From NCBI RefSeq assembly GCF_040459645.1, contig NZ_JARVHQ010000001.1, forward strand, positions 3,720,001 to 3,784,000: a stretch of 64,000 bases of DNA. The letters run 5' to 3'. The DNA is from Bacillus cereus group sp. RP43 (GTDB lineage: Bacteria > Bacillota > Bacilli > Bacillales > Bacillaceae_G). Under the pieces are notes generated by a model, which was given only the letters and a program-made list of their open reading frames with translations, was not told the DNA's origin and did no database searches. Positions 9,244 through 18,714 of this stretch are shown here, in pieces (positions within the stretch are counted from its first letter, which is position 1; each line of letters begins with the position of its first letter). The translations under genes and the position numbers were made by a program.

Positions 9244-10530
9244 TTATACCCAACCTCTGAAGCGACTAGCCTCAGCCATTTTACGAACACCAACCATGTA
9301 CGCAGCTAAGCGCATGTTCACTTTACGAACTTGTGATGTTTCATAAATTGAATCGAATGATCTTACCATTACTTTTTCTAAACGTTGTTCTACTTCTTCC
9401 TCAGTCCAGTAGTAACCTTGGTTATTTTGTACCCACTCAAAGTAAGATACCGTAACGCCACCAGCACTTGCTAATACGTCTGGAACAAGTAAGATACCAC
9501 GATCTGTTAAGATTTTTGTTGCTTCTAATGTAGTTGGACCATTTGCAGCTTCAACTACAATTTTTGCTTTAATCTTATCAGCATTTTCTTCTGTAATTTG
9601 GTTCTCAATTGCAGCTGGAACTAAAATGTCGCAATCAAGTTCTAACAGTTCTTTGTTTGAAATTGTATTATTAAATAGTTTTGTTACAGTACCGAAGCTA
9701 TCGCGACGATCTAGTAAGTAGTCAATATCTAATCCATTCGGATCATGTAGTGCACCGTAAGCATCTGAAATTGCAATTACTTTCGCACCTGCATCATGCA
9801 TAAATTTAGCTAAGAAGCTACCCGCATTACCAAATCCTTGAACAACAACGCGTGCACCTTTAATATCAATGTCACGTTTTTTCGCAGCTTCACGAATACA
9901 AATTGTTACACCTTTTGCAGTCGCTGTTTCACGTCCGTGTGATCCACCTAATACAAGTGGTTTACCTGTAATAAATCCTGGTGAATTAAATTCATCGATA
10001 CGGCTATACTCATCCATCATCCATGCCATAATTTGTGAGTTTGTAAATACATCTGGAGCCGGAATATCTTTTGTCGGACCAACAATTTGGCTAATTGCTC
10101 GTACATAACCGCGGCTCAATCTTTCTAATTCACGGAAAGACATCTCACGTGGGTCACAAATGATTCCACCTTTACCTCCACCATATGGTAAATCAACAAT
10201 ACCACATTTTAAACTCATCCAAATAGAAAGTGCTTTCACTTCATTTTCTGTTACGTTTGGATGGAAGCGAATTCCACCTTTCGTTGGACCAACAGCATCA
10301 TTATGTTGTGCACGATATCCTGTAAATATTTTAACAGTCCCGTCGTCCATACGAACTGGAATTTTCACTGTCATCATACGAATTGGTTCTTTCAATAATT
10401 CATATACTTCGTTTGGATAACCCAATTTTTCTAATGCTTCATTAATTACAATTTGTGTTGAATTTAACAATTCAAAATGTTGTTCCCCTTGTTGTTGTGT
10501 TTTCGTTTGAGTTCCCTTTTCGGCTACCAT
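9244..10530 (-). CDS. gudB: NAD-specific glutamate dehydrogenase
   Basis: Oxidative deamination of glutamate to 2-oxoglutarate and ammonia; cytosolic hexameric enzyme. The 428-residue protein has the glutamate-binding and catalytic-lysine segment DLPYGGGKGGIICDP and the Rossmann motif VVQGFGNAGS. The stretch VKALSIWMSLKCG carries a single VKA, so the 9-bp duplication that inactivates gudB of B. subtilis 168 is absent and the enzyme should be active. Position next to the ypdA-type gene and mecB matches B. subtilis gudB. ATG preceded by AGGGGGTTT. Two cre-like sites lie upstream. Confidence 0.93.
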   Translation of the reverse strand: MVAEKGTQTKTQQQGEQHFELLNSTQIVINEALEKLGYPNEVYELLKEPIRMMTVKIPVRMDDGTVKIFTGYRAQHNDAVGPTKGGIRFHPNVTENEVKALSIWMSLKCGIVDLPYGGGKGGIICDPREMSFRELERLSRGYVRAISQIVGPTKDIPAPDVFTNSQIMAWMMDEYSRIDEFNSPGFITGKPLVLGGSHGRETATAKGVTICIREAAKKRDIDIKGARVVVQGFGNAGSFLAKFMHDAGAKVIAISDAYGALHDPNGLDIDYLLDRRDSFGTVTKLFNNTISNKELLELDCDILVPAAIENQITEENADKIKAKIVVEAANGPTTLEATKILTDRGILLVPDVLASAGGVTVSYFEWVQNNQGYYWTEEEVEQRLEKVMVRSFDSIYETSQVRKVNMRLAAYMVGVRKMAEASRFRGWV

Positions 10531-10609
10531 AGTAAGTAAACCCCCTGTAATTTCACTTGTTTAGTAAACCTTCATTGCCTAGTATACACCGTTAAATTTG
10601 GAATGCAAT

Positions 10610-10660
10610 AGAAAACGCTAACAAATATATACAAACTATTTTGTATTGCAAGCGTTTTCA
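10610..10660 (-). promoter_or_regulatory. Two cre-like (CcpA) sites upstream of gudB
   Basis: TGCAAGCGTTTTCA at 10647-10660 and, on the opposite strand, TGTTAGCGTTTTCT at 10610-10623 each differ at one position from the catabolite-responsive consensus TGWNANCGNTNNCA. They lie 80-130 bases before the gudB start. CcpA control of a glutamate dehydrogenase gene is known in Bacillus; here it is inferred. The rest of the 10531-10865 gap is AT-rich and shows no gene. Confidence 0.5.
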
Positions 10661-10865
10661 CTATTATTATAGTCCTTTTATTGCTTTTAGAAAAGTAAAA
10701 TACTTAAATATTTAAATATTTTTTATTTTCATCAAAATACATTCGATAAAACAATTATTTCATCAAAAAATACTGATTACATTTTAACATACAGATCGGC
10801 TAGTCTTGTTACCTACACTTCACTTTATAGATTTTAGATTTTCCAATCTTCAGCTGAATAAAAAT

Positions 10866-10900
10866 AAAACCTCAAGCTACGTTACATTAGCTGAGGTTTT
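10866..10900 (-). terminator. Terminator of mecB, overlapping its last codons
   Basis: The hairpin AAAACCTCAGCTA / TAGCTTGAGGTTTT (one bulge), followed by T residues, contains the mecB stop codon in its first arm, so the final codons of mecB are part of the terminator. Confidence 0.75.
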
Positions 10901-11495
10901 GTTTTTTCACAAAGTAATTGTATATTTGTTCAATCGCTTGAGAATCCATTAATTCTTTACCATATTCCATTACGCGGTAAATTGTTGCTGTTGACGGATT
11001 ACCGTATTCCGCTAAAATAGCTATAAAATCCGCCTTCAATAATTGAAATTGCTCTTCTTCTTCTATCCAAAGATAAAAACGATCATCCCACGTATACAAC
11101 TTCCCATCAGTTACACCAAGGTTATATAAGCGATTTGACAAATTGATTACATCATCTAATGTAGCAAACTCGTAAAGTATATGTTCACTTTCATCAAGAG
11201 TCACTTGCATTTCAATAAACTCGTCACGGAACTCATCTTCTGTGTCCACTTCGTGGTTTTCTTTTGTTACAATTACAACCATACCTTGAGCTTGTAGAGA
11301 AAATACTTCCACAGCAATCGGTCCATCCGCTTCAAACCCTAATTCTTTATTTGCTTCTTGCATCATATCACGGAATAGTTGCTGTACTTTCGGTGCATTT
11401 CTCCACAAATCTTCTTTTGTTAATCCTCGTTCAGATAAATCATCAAATGTTAGGAAAATTTTAATCTTATTATAATTTAAACGTTCCAGTCTCAT
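10887..11495 (-). CDS. mecB: Adaptor protein MecB (YpbH), MecA paralogue
   Basis: MecA-family adaptors deliver substrates to the ClpC ATPase for degradation. This 202-residue protein has the N-terminal substrate-binding part (MRLERLNYNKIKIFLTFDDL) and the C-terminal ClpC-binding part (FATLDDVINLSNRL, then YGKELMDSQAIEQIYNYF), joined by an acidic linker. It is called MecB/YpbH rather than MecA because of its position between gudB and the ypbG-recS cluster, as in B. subtilis. Its exact substrates are not established. Confidence 0.85.
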   Translation of the reverse strand: MRLERLNYNKIKIFLTFDDLSERGLTKEDLWRNAPKVQQLFRDMMQEANKELGFEADGPIAVEVFSLQAQGMVVIVTKENHEVDTEDEFRDEFIEMQVTLDESEHILYEFATLDDVINLSNRLYNLGVTDGKLYTWDDRFYLWIEEEEQFQLLKADFIAILAEYGNPSTATIYRVMEYGKELMDSQAIEQIYNYFVKKQNLS

Positions 11496-11572
11496 CTCAT
11501 ACCCTCCCTACGTAACCATTGCATCTAATTTTTATTATATGAAATATAAAATAGATGGTTCTTTTCGAACGA

Positions 11573-12448
11573 CTATTCCGACATCTTTAACCATCCATCC
11601 CATTCTTCTTTCGTGTTACCAATTAGGATATTTTGAAGTTTTAATTGATCTCCAATGCCTTTTCTTCCTATAAAACCACCAGAGAGGTTTTTATTTTTTT
11701 CTTGCAACAAGTCAATAAATCCTACTGCCTCTTCAAGTTCTCGTTCATCATCAAAAGATATAAATAAATATTTAGGTTGTAATTGTTCAATAGCTAGTAA
11801 AATACCTTCTTCATCTAAACTTGTCCCCATATACATTGCTTGATATCCTTTCAGTCGTAAATACGTCGCGAAAATAAATCCTTTTAATATATTATTTTCT
11901 AAAACGAAAACTTTGTTAACGGAAGAATATACTGACGCATTATGATAGATCATTCCTAAACGTGTTTGTAAGAATGATACAACATATTTGAATTGTGACA
12001 TTGTAATCTCATTATTACTTTTTAAAGTTAACAACTTGTTTGCCACTTGAAGAATGATGCTTGCAACAACCTTTTCCGTTGAATATATACTAAAAACCTC
12101 GTTTAATAATGCAGAAATTGTAATTTCATCAAATTCTAACAAAGCTTGTAGTATATCGTCCACTAAAACAACTTCTGTATCAGTAATTTTTTCTTTTTGA
12201 ACGTTGTTCTGCAACCGATTCCCTTCTAATAACTGAACTGCTTGTCCAATCATCATCCCCTCAGAAACTTTGTTCATTAACCATTTCAAAATATGAATAT
12301 GCTCTTCTGTATATAAACGATGCCCCGCACGATTTCTCTTTGGGGCAATAATATGATAGCGTCTTTCCCATGCGCGAAGTGTACTCGGTTGAATTCCGAG
12401 TATATTTGAAACAGCTTTTATATTATATTTCCCATTTGAATTCGGCAT
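11573..12448 (-). CDS. MerR-type regulator with degenerate B12-binding-like domain
   Basis: The 291-residue protein starts with a MerR helix-turn-helix (residues about 6-70: YNIKAVSNILGIQPSTLRAWERRYHII). A helical middle follows, then a C-terminal Rossmann-like domain resembling cobalamin-binding modules of CarH/LitR regulators. The segment expected to hold the cobalamin histidine (consensus E.H..G) reads LENNILKG, without histidine, so B12 binding is unlikely. GGAGGG lies 6 bases before the ATG at 12448, which overlaps the phosphoesterase stop by one base (TAATG), so the two are coupled. The ligand is unknown. Confidence 0.8.
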   Translation of the reverse strand: MPNSNGKYNIKAVSNILGIQPSTLRAWERRYHIIAPKRNRAGHRLYTEEHIHILKWLMNKVSEGMMIGQAVQLLEGNRLQNNVQKEKITDTEVVLVDDILQALLEFDEITISALLNEVFSIYSTEKVVASIILQVANKLLTLKSNNEITMSQFKYVVSFLQTRLGMIYHNASVYSSVNKVFVLENNILKGFIFATYLRLKGYQAMYMGTSLDEEGILLAIEQLQPKYLFISFDDERELEEAVGFIDLLQEKNKNLSGGFIGRKGIGDQLKLQNILIGNTKEEWDGWLKMSE

Positions 12449-13224
12449 TATTTCCCTCCGCATAACGTAATGATATGTGTTTGGGAAGGTGCCCGAAAAC
12501 GAAGAGGGAACAATGTTGTTCCATACCCATTACTAACAAAGAGAGTCGTATTAGAATGCTGATACACGCCACCCTTTAAATACTTTTCAGATGAAAACAA
12601 CCGAATCTGGCCTCCATGTGTATGTCCACTTAATACGAGCGAAATTTGTTCTTTATCAGACATTTTCTTTATTATATCTGGGTTGTGACTAATTAAAATG
12701 CGAAAACCTTCTTCTTTACAATCAGCCAATGCTAAATCTAAACGATCTCGTTCTAATCCAACATCATCGATACCGAGTAAGCAAATTTTCTCTCCTAATT
12801 CAGATTCAAATACAACTCTTGTATTATCTAATACCTTCACATTATTTTCTATTAATAAAGCATCTAATTCGTGATATTCAATTTCATAATCATTATTTCC
12901 CCATACAAAATATACAGGGGCTATTTCTCTTAATTTTTGAATATTTAAAGAGATTTGGGATAAAGGTACTCCTTTTTCAGCTAAATCTCCGCCAATAATT
13001 ACGATATCTGCGTTTCCTTTCACTCGTTCAATTAACGAGTTAGAAATGATCCTTCTATGAATATCCGAAATAAAAAAGACATTAACTTTTTGAAAACTTT
13101 CCGGAAATTCTTCAAATACTAAAGTATGTTCCAACACTGTATTACGCATCGCTTCTTTATACATTCCAAGAAGACATACAAAACCAATGCATATGAGAGT
13201 ACATAATAATATAATCCATGACAT
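12448..13224 (-). CDS. ypbG: Membrane-anchored metallophosphoesterase (YpbG-like)
   Basis: The 258-residue protein has an N-terminal membrane helix (residues 3-20) and then a calcineurin-type phosphoesterase domain with all blocks: DIHRR, GGDLAEKG, WGNNDYEI, a later SHNPD and GHTHGGQIRLF. These give a two-metal centre. The substrate is unknown; relatives act on nucleotides or lipid-linked phosphates. It is coupled to the MerR-type regulator by a one-base overlap. Position between mecB and ypbE agrees with B. subtilis ypbG. Confidence 0.85.
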   Translation of the reverse strand: MSWIILLCTLICIGFVCLLGMYKEAMRNTVLEHTLVFEEFPESFQKVNVFFISDIHRRIISNSLIERVKGNADIVIIGGDLAEKGVPLSQISLNIQKLREIAPVYFVWGNNDYEIEYHELDALLIENNVKVLDNTRVVFESELGEKICLLGIDDVGLERDRLDLALADCKEEGFRILISHNPDIIKKMSDKEQISLVLSGHTHGGQIRLFSSEKYLKGGVYQHSNTTLFVSNGYGTTLFPLRFRAPSQTHIITLCGGK

Positions 13225-13295
13225 ATATTTTTTACTCTCCCTCCTCGTAAAGTATAGTCCTTAATTTTATGTGCAGCTATATATCACTCATTTAG

Positions 13296-13775
13296 CTAGC
13301 TCTCATACTTCGTGGACTTATCTTTTATAGGAATTTTCAATTCTTGTCCTACCTTCACTTCGTCTTCTTGTAAATCATTATACTTTTTTATTATTTCTAT
13401 CCCATCTTCATCTGAGAAATATTGCTTCGCTATACTTTCTAAAGTTTCTCCATCTTTCACAACATGAGTTGCTACTTTCTCAGACTGCTTCTTTGATTCA
13501 GTCTTAGCGGAATCAAAGAAAATTACTTCAAACGCACTTTTCTCAGCATTATTACTATCACTTTTTACCTGTATATACTTATCCGTATACCATAGGATAC
13601 TAATAGGTAACAATATGAATAAAAATGTTAACACCCGGACAAAAATGTGATTCATTTTAAACTTTGGTTTTTTCTCTTTATTTCTATGAATTTCACTACG
13701 CGGCGGTAAACCTTCATCTTCTTCCACTCGCTCAACTTCTAACTCCTCTTCAAAATCAGGAATTCGTTTTCTCAT
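13296..13775 (-). CDS. ypbE: YpbE-like membrane protein with extracytoplasmic LysM domain
   Basis: A 159-residue protein: acidic then basic cytoplasmic N-terminus (about 1-40), one membrane helix (HIFVRVLTFLFILLPISILW), a linker, and a C-terminal LysM domain (VKDGETLESIAKQYF to GQELKIPIKD) that should bind peptidoglycan outside the cell. The ATG at 13775 follows AAGGTGGTG; an upstream GTG in frame at 13790 is less likely. It sits between ypbD and ypbG as in B. subtilis. Function unknown. Confidence 0.8.
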   Translation of the reverse strand: MRKRIPDFEEELEVERVEEDEGLPPRSEIHRNKEKKPKFKMNHIFVRVLTFLFILLPISILWYTDKYIQVKSDSNNAEKSAFEVIFFDSAKTESKKQSEKVATHVVKDGETLESIAKQYFSDEDGIEIIKKYNDLQEDEVKVGQELKIPIKDKSTKYES

Positions 13776-13797
13776 GTTGTTCACCACCACCTTCGAT

Positions 13798-14361
13798 TTA
13801 TTTTCTTAATTGGAGCCCCATTATAAAATCAACAAGAAAGTGTGCAAAGATTGTTATAAACAAATTTCCTGTCCACTCGAATACATAACCAAAAACAAAA
13901 CTAATAAAGCAGACGAAACAAAACAAAAAAGGCTTCGTTATATACCGAATATGTAACACAGCAAAAATTAAACTCGCTATTACAATTCCGAAATGAGTCT
14001 GCACTACACCTCTAAATAAAAACTCTTCCGCAAATCCAATAATAAACGTGATAACGAGTAAATGCATGACAGAAATCCCTTGAAACATTCTATCGTTAAT
14101 ACCACCATCATCAAACCAAGATTCTGGAAACACTCGCATTGCAACATAATCTAATAACACAATACAAATCGCTAATAAGCCACCTATTACAAGTATAGAA
14201 ACCGGTTCCCAGTTCCACAAACTATAAACTTCTCTTTTATCTTGAAATAATATATATGCTAGTAAACAACCGATACCAATAATGATTAGTTGTGTTATGT
14301 AGAGATTCAGTCTTATTTCCCTCGGACTCATATCTTCAACATTATGCCTTTGAATGTTCAT
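13798..14361 (-). CDS. ypbD: CPBP-family intramembrane protease (YpbD)
   Basis: A 187-residue polytopic protein with the Abi/CPBP motifs: the glutamate pair and arginine in FAEEFLFRGVVQ, a histidine in FAVLHIRY and another in FAHFLVDF. These are expected to form an intramembrane metalloprotease site. GGAGG is followed by two adjacent ATGs; the second (14361), overlapping the recS stop by one base, has better spacing, though 14364 is possible. The substrate is unknown. It is cotranscribed with recS. Confidence 0.82.
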   Translation of the reverse strand: MNIQRHNVEDMSPREIRLNLYITQLIIIGIGCLLAYILFQDKREVYSLWNWEPVSILVIGGLLAICIVLLDYVAMRVFPESWFDDGGINDRMFQGISVMHLLVITFIIGFAEEFLFRGVVQTHFGIVIASLIFAVLHIRYITKPFLFCFVCFISFVFGYVFEWTGNLFITIFAHFLVDFIMGLQLRK

Positions 14362-15890
14362 CATTCCTCCATCTTCCCTAGGCCGAAAAGCTTTTGTAAC
14401 TCTGTTTCCCAATTATAGTCGAAAACTGACTGTTGCGCTCGTCTTTTTTTATACTCTGTTTTTGTAATACCACAGTAATCACAACAGTTTTCTATCTCTT
14501 TTTCCTTTCTATAACCGAACTGTTGTAACAAATATTCACGTCTACATCCTTGAACTTGTATCCATGACTTCATATTTTCTAGCTCACTATATTTATTACG
14601 CAGTCTCACTTCCACTTCCGCTATTAATCTGTACATTATTTCATCTGACAAGCTCTCTAGCATAAGATTTCGCTGTTGTATGATTCCAAGATGTTCGAGA
14701 TGATAACGGATAAAACGCCAATATTGTTCATTAAATCTTGCTGCATTATAACAAATTTCTTCTACATCTTCTAATGGTAATACTTTCGTTTGAAACATTC
14801 TTTCTTGTAGTAACGAAAATAAAAATTGTATTTGCGATTTACTTGGTAATTCATCTTCAATGATTGAAATTGGCAAATCGTGATCCAATGGACTACATAA
14901 TAAAATAGCTATACTCAATTCTCCATCTCTTCCCGCTCTTCCAATTTCTTGTAAATAGGAAGCTACATTTGTCGGATATTGAAAATGAATAATATATCTT
15001 GTATTTGCCTTATTTACCCCCATCCCAAAAGCACTTGTACATATTACAATTTGCAACTGGTCATTCATAAACTGTTGTTGGATTAACATACGCTCTTCAT
15101 GTTCCATACCACCATGGTAAAAAGCTACACCTGTAATTCCTTTTCCTCTTAAATACTCGGTTAAACGCTCTGTCCAGGCCCTACTTGAACAATAAACAAT
15201 ACCAGGCCCTTGCAAATACATTACATGCTCAAAAAGCGCCTCTTTTTTTTCTTCTATCGTTTCCACAAATTGCACTTCCATCGCAATATTTGGACGATCA
15301 ATTGAGTACACATGCTCAGCGATATTTTTTAGATTTAAACTTTCCGCTATATCTCGCAGTACATCCTTTGTCGCAGTTGCCGTTAATGCTAGTACTGTCG
15401 GAGATCCGATACTCTCAATTACTTTATCTAACTTTTTATAATCTGGCCGAAAATCATAGCCCCATTGTGAAATACAATGTGCTTCATCTACGACAAATAA
15501 TGAAATATGTATTTTTTTCAATTCTCTTATTAGAAGTTCCGACTGCAACATCTCTGGTGATACGAAAACAAATTTATAAAAAGATAGCTTTTTCATTGCT
15601 TCTCTTTTTTCACTTAACGTCCGAAAACTATTAAATGCAATAACTCGATTTTTCACAACATACTTTAATTGCGTAACTTGGTCTTCCATTAAAGATAATA
15701 ATGGTGATACAACAAGCACCGTCCCCTCTTGCAGAAGCCCTGGAAGTTGATAACACATTGACTTTCCCCTTCCAGTCGGAAGCATTGCTACAACATCTTT
15801 TCCTTCCAATAAGTCCGTAATAACTCCTTTTTGCCCCGGACGAAATTCAGAATATCCAAACCACTTATATAAATATTCCTCAAGCTTCAT
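14361..15890 (-). CDS. recS: RecQ-family ATP-dependent DNA helicase RecS
   Basis: 3'-5' DNA helicase of the RecQ group. The 509-residue protein has Walker A ([13 protein letters not shown]), the DEAH box ([19 protein letters not shown]), motif III (ALTATAT), and the C-terminal helicase motifs ([22 protein letters not shown]). A short cysteine-bearing tail (CCDYCG) may bind zinc. It lacks an HRDC domain, as expected for the shorter RecS. It overlaps ypbB by 11 bases, and the pair ypbB-recS is conserved in Bacillus. Confidence 0.92.
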   Translation of the reverse strand: MKLEEYLYKWFGYSEFRPGQKGVITDLLEGKDVVAMLPTGRGKSMCYQLPGLLQEGTVLVVSPLLSLMEDQVTQLKYVVKNRVIAFNSFRTLSEKREAMKKLSFYKFVFVSPEMLQSELLIRELKKIHISLFVVDEAHCISQWGYDFRPDYKKLDKVIESIGSPTVLALTATATKDVLRDIAESLNLKNIAEHVYSIDRPNIAMEVQFVETIEEKKEALFEHVMYLQGPGIVYCSSRAWTERLTEYLRGKGITGVAFYHGGMEHEERMLIQQQFMNDQLQIVICTSAFGMGVNKANTRYIIHFQYPTNVASYLQEIGRAGRDGELSIAILLCSPLDHDLPISIIEDELPSKSQIQFLFSLLQERMFQTKVLPLEDVEEICYNAARFNEQYWRFIRYHLEHLGIIQQRNLMLESLSDEIMYRLIAEVEVRLRNKYSELENMKSWIQVQGCRREYLLQQFGYRKEKEIENCCDYCGITKTEYKKRRAQQSVFDYNWETELQKLFGLGKMEE

Positions 15891-16941
15891 TTATACCCTC
15901 CATCCGTGCCAATACAAGACGGACTTCAAAATAAGAGATTTCCTCTCCAACCGCTTGCTTCAACACACGCAATTTACGTGTTTGTAATGCTTCAATTACT
16001 TTTGTTACTTTTTCTATTTTTTCTTTTTCCATAAACATCTCTATAGAAAATTCTTTTTCTCGTAAAGCAATTTCTACAAAATGGTCTTCTATCGTGGCAA
16101 CCTTCAAATTCCGAATTGTTGCTATTTCTTCTAAAGAACGTCCTTGTCTCCAAAGATTATATGTTTTTTTCGTTGATAAGCTAAATAAATCAGCTTTCTC
16201 ATTTGGATAAGATATAATTTCAGCTAATAATGGAAACTCATTTTCTTTATTGTGAACCTCTTGAATAATGAAGTGAATTGTACCCCAAAATAAAAAATAC
16301 ACCCGAAATATATCTTGTTTCGTAATTTCCGCTAATTGTTGTAAAGTACACCCGATACGTTCGTACCCAGTTAACCGATATGTTACGATTGTCGCCTCTA
16401 CTGGATTATTTTTGTGTAAAAGAGTATGCATTTCCATCCATAACCTTTTAGCCAATTCACTTCTCATATATGGTATTCCAGTGAGAAAACGTTTCACCCA
16501 CATCATTATTTCTGTATCCTGTTGAATTGGAATAAATTTCGTATTCGCCTGTTGTAAATTCGAAATGGTTTGAACGATCAATGATAATCTCTTCCAAAAC
16601 GTTTCACCTATTTCACCATAGTGTAAACCATGTAAATACGTCGGAAAGGCAAAGTCACCTTCCCATTTATTTAATTGCATGTTACCAGCAGTCGTTAACA
16701 CATATGTATTATCATGTATACCTTGAACTAAATCCGTTTTTAATAACTTTGCAACTTCTTGATCATAATCAGCTCTATTTAATGATTTATAAATCCCAAA
16801 CAAAAAAGAAATTTGAAATATATTCCCATCTTGTAATGTTTGCGACGATCTCTTTCCTTTTAATAAATAATAAATCGAAGAAACGGTTCTTTCACCATTC
16901 AATTGTTTTAAACAATATAATAAAGTATATTGTAGCTGCAT
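15880..16941 (-). CDS. ypbB: YpbB, helix-turn-helix protein partner of RecS
   Basis: A 353-residue protein that is largely helical. The C-terminal part ([30 protein letters not shown]) is a helix-turn-helix of the type also found at the C-terminus of RecQ helicases, which suggests that YpbB provides a DNA-binding module in trans for RecS. A GTG at 16953 is possible, but GAGGTGG is 8 bases before the ATG at 16941. It is the first gene of the ypbB-recS-ypbD operon, divergent from fer. The functional link is inference from fusion-like architecture and overlap. Confidence 0.82.
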   Translation of the reverse strand: MQLQYTLLYCLKQLNGERTVSSIYYLLKGKRSSQTLQDGNIFQISFLFGIYKSLNRADYDQEVAKLLKTDLVQGIHDNTYVLTTAGNMQLNKWEGDFAFPTYLHGLHYGEIGETFWKRLSLIVQTISNLQQANTKFIPIQQDTEIMMWVKRFLTGIPYMRSELAKRLWMEMHTLLHKNNPVEATIVTYRLTGYERIGCTLQQLAEITKQDIFRVYFLFWGTIHFIIQEVHNKENEFPLLAEIISYPNEKADLFSLSTKKTYNLWRQGRSLEEIATIRNLKVATIEDHFVEIALREKEFSIEMFMEKEKIEKVTKVIEALQTRKLRVLKQAVGEEISYFEVRLVLARMEGINEA

Positions 16942-17095
16942 TACCGCTTCCACCTCTCAGTCTAACTTCATTCCTTTTTCAATACGATTCATTTAATTTA
17001 TCATATTCACACTACATGCTTGTATATATTCTATTGTATCAAACGAAATAACATTTAAGTATTTTGAAAATCTTATGAAATAATTCAAAAATAAG

Positions 17096-17124
17096 TTGAC
17101 ACTCTAATTGATAAGCATTATCAT
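17096..17124 (+). promoter_or_regulatory. fer promoter with Fur box
   Basis: TTGACA at 17096-17101 and TATCAT at 17119-17124 are separated by 17 bases. The element TGATAAGCATTATCA at 17109-17123 matches the Fur 7-1-7 consensus TGATAATNATTATCA except at one position and covers the -10 region, so iron-bound Fur should block this promoter. The same layout drives the small RNA at 40526. Confidence 0.7.
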
Positions 17125-17167
17125 TATAATTTTATGTTGAAAAGTTTTAAAAACCGTTTTACAATAA

Positions 17168-17470
<303 letters not shown>

Positions 17471-17489
17471 TCTTTTATTAACTTCAAAA

Positions 17490-17525
17490 AATCTCTCTCA
17501 TAAGTATGAGGGGGATTTTTTGCTC
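17490..17525 (+). terminator. Terminator of fer
   Basis: The stem TCTCTCATA / TATGAGGGGGA (with a G-T pair) is followed by six T residues. Confidence 0.75.
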
Positions 17526-17544
17526 TCTTTTTCATTCTCACTAA

Positions 17545-17577
17545 AAAAACCATTAGCAGTTAAGCTGCCAATGGTTT
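17545..17577 (-). terminator. Terminator of ribU
   Basis: The stem AAACCATTGGCAG / CTGCTAATGGTTT (one mismatch) is followed on the minus strand by T residues, just beyond the ribU stop. Confidence 0.8.
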
Positions 17578-17584
17578 AATATTT

Positions 17585-18163
17585 TTAAGCATTTTTCATT
17601 TTTGCAAATACCCATACTTTCAAGCGTGAAAATAATGCTACAAATACAATTGTTACAACAATTCCTTTAATTACATTAAACGGTAATATCGCCGTTACAA
17701 TAGTTTGTCGCATAATATCACTAGACATAGCTGGTGAATTTAAAAACCAAGTGTACGCTGGTAAAATGATAAAGTAGTTTAACACACTCATAATAACTGT
17801 CATAGTAATTGTTCCTAGCATTAATCCTGTCGTTAAACTTTTTACTGTGCGATACTTTCGGAATAAGAATGCTGCTGGACCAATAAATAAACATCCCGCT
17901 ATAAAGTTTGCTACTTCTCCTACTGGTACTCCCGTTAAGCTCCCTTGAATTCCGTAATGCAAAATATTTTTTATCGCTTCTACAATTACACCTGCAATTG
18001 GACTGAAAATTATCGCTGCAATTAAAGCTGGCACATCACTAAAATCAATTTTTAAAAATGGCGGAAGCCCTGGGAATGGAAAATCTAACATCATTAGTAA
18101 ATACGCAATACTGCTTAGCATCGCTACACTCACCATCTGCACTACACTGTTTTTTTGTTTCAT
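17585..18163 (-). CDS. ribU: Riboflavin ECF transporter S component RibU
   Basis: Substrate-binding membrane subunit that captures riboflavin and works with the shared EcfAA'T energy-coupling module. The 192-residue protein has six hydrophobic segments and the S-component pattern near the start (SSIAYLLMMLDFPFPGLP, then KIDFSDVPALIAA) typical of RibU/FmnP. Its leader holds an FMN riboswitch and terminator, which fixes the vitamin assignment. The ATG follows AAGGAGAGA. No other transporter gene is adjacent, as usual for group II ECF systems. Confidence 0.93.
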   Translation of the reverse strand: MKQKNSVVQMVSVAMLSSIAYLLMMLDFPFPGLPPFLKIDFSDVPALIAAIIFSPIAGVIVEAIKNILHYGIQGSLTGVPVGEVANFIAGCLFIGPAAFLFRKYRTVKSLTTGLMLGTITMTVIMSVLNYFIILPAYTWFLNSPAMSSDIMRQTIVTAILPFNVIKGIVVTIVFVALFSRLKVWVFAKMKNA

Positions 18164-18235
18164 CTTTCTCTCTCCTTTTCCATCGATCTTCTCATGGAAA
18201 GTGGAAAGGTTCTGCTATGCCTATTTTTTCGTAGA

Positions 18236-18267
18236 ACGAAAAAACCCTTTGTGATTTACACAAAGGG
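18236..18267 (-). terminator. Riboswitch-controlled terminator before ribU
   Basis: CCCTTTGTG / CACAAAGGG with a 5-base loop and a T run on the minus strand lies between the FMN aptamer and the ribU start, so ligand binding probably promotes early termination. Confidence 0.85.
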
Positions 18268-18330
18268 AGAATTTTAAGGCACATCAAACAGACGTTCAAA
18301 TACTTATCTTTTTTGAACGCTTGAACCTCC

Positions 18331-18462
18331 ATCTTCTCCCATCCAGACTGTACTGTCGGCTTTGGAATCACACCAAATCCTGCCTTAACGGCTCGCGGGC
18401 TTAGAACGAAATTATTAACTGTTCATCACCGCCGGTCGGGATTTTCACCCTGCCCCGAAGAT
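18331..18462 (-). ncRNA. FMN riboswitch (RFN element)
   Basis: Read on the minus strand, the leader begins ATCTTCGGGGCAGGGTGAAA, continues with CCCGACCGGCGGTGA, later CCGACAGTACAGTCTGGATG, and closes with GGGAGAAGAT. These are the conserved blocks of the FMN aptamer, with the ATCTTC/GAAGAT closing stem. It lies about 170 bases before ribU with an intrinsic terminator in between. High FMN should switch off the transporter. Confidence 0.96.
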
Positions 18463-18714
18463 AGACCGATATTCTATTTTCCACTTCATTATACAACAAC
18501 ATGATCGTATTGTGAACAAAAAAAGTGTAACTTATTAAAAATAAGTTGTTTATTTTATATTATTAAAGAAGCAATCACTATATTTTACAATACAACCCAT
18601 ATTTTTTATAATTCGGTATTTCTCTTATGAATCCCCCTAGTCATATATCGTTAAAAGTGATAAGATGTTGAATTGTTAAGATAAGAACATTTTCTGAGTT
18701 ATGGAGGAAATGTC

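Noticed and set aside
15185..15634. 149-codon plus-strand ORF antisense to recS
   Set aside because: Overlaps the helicase motifs on the opposite strand; composition is that of an antisense shadow.
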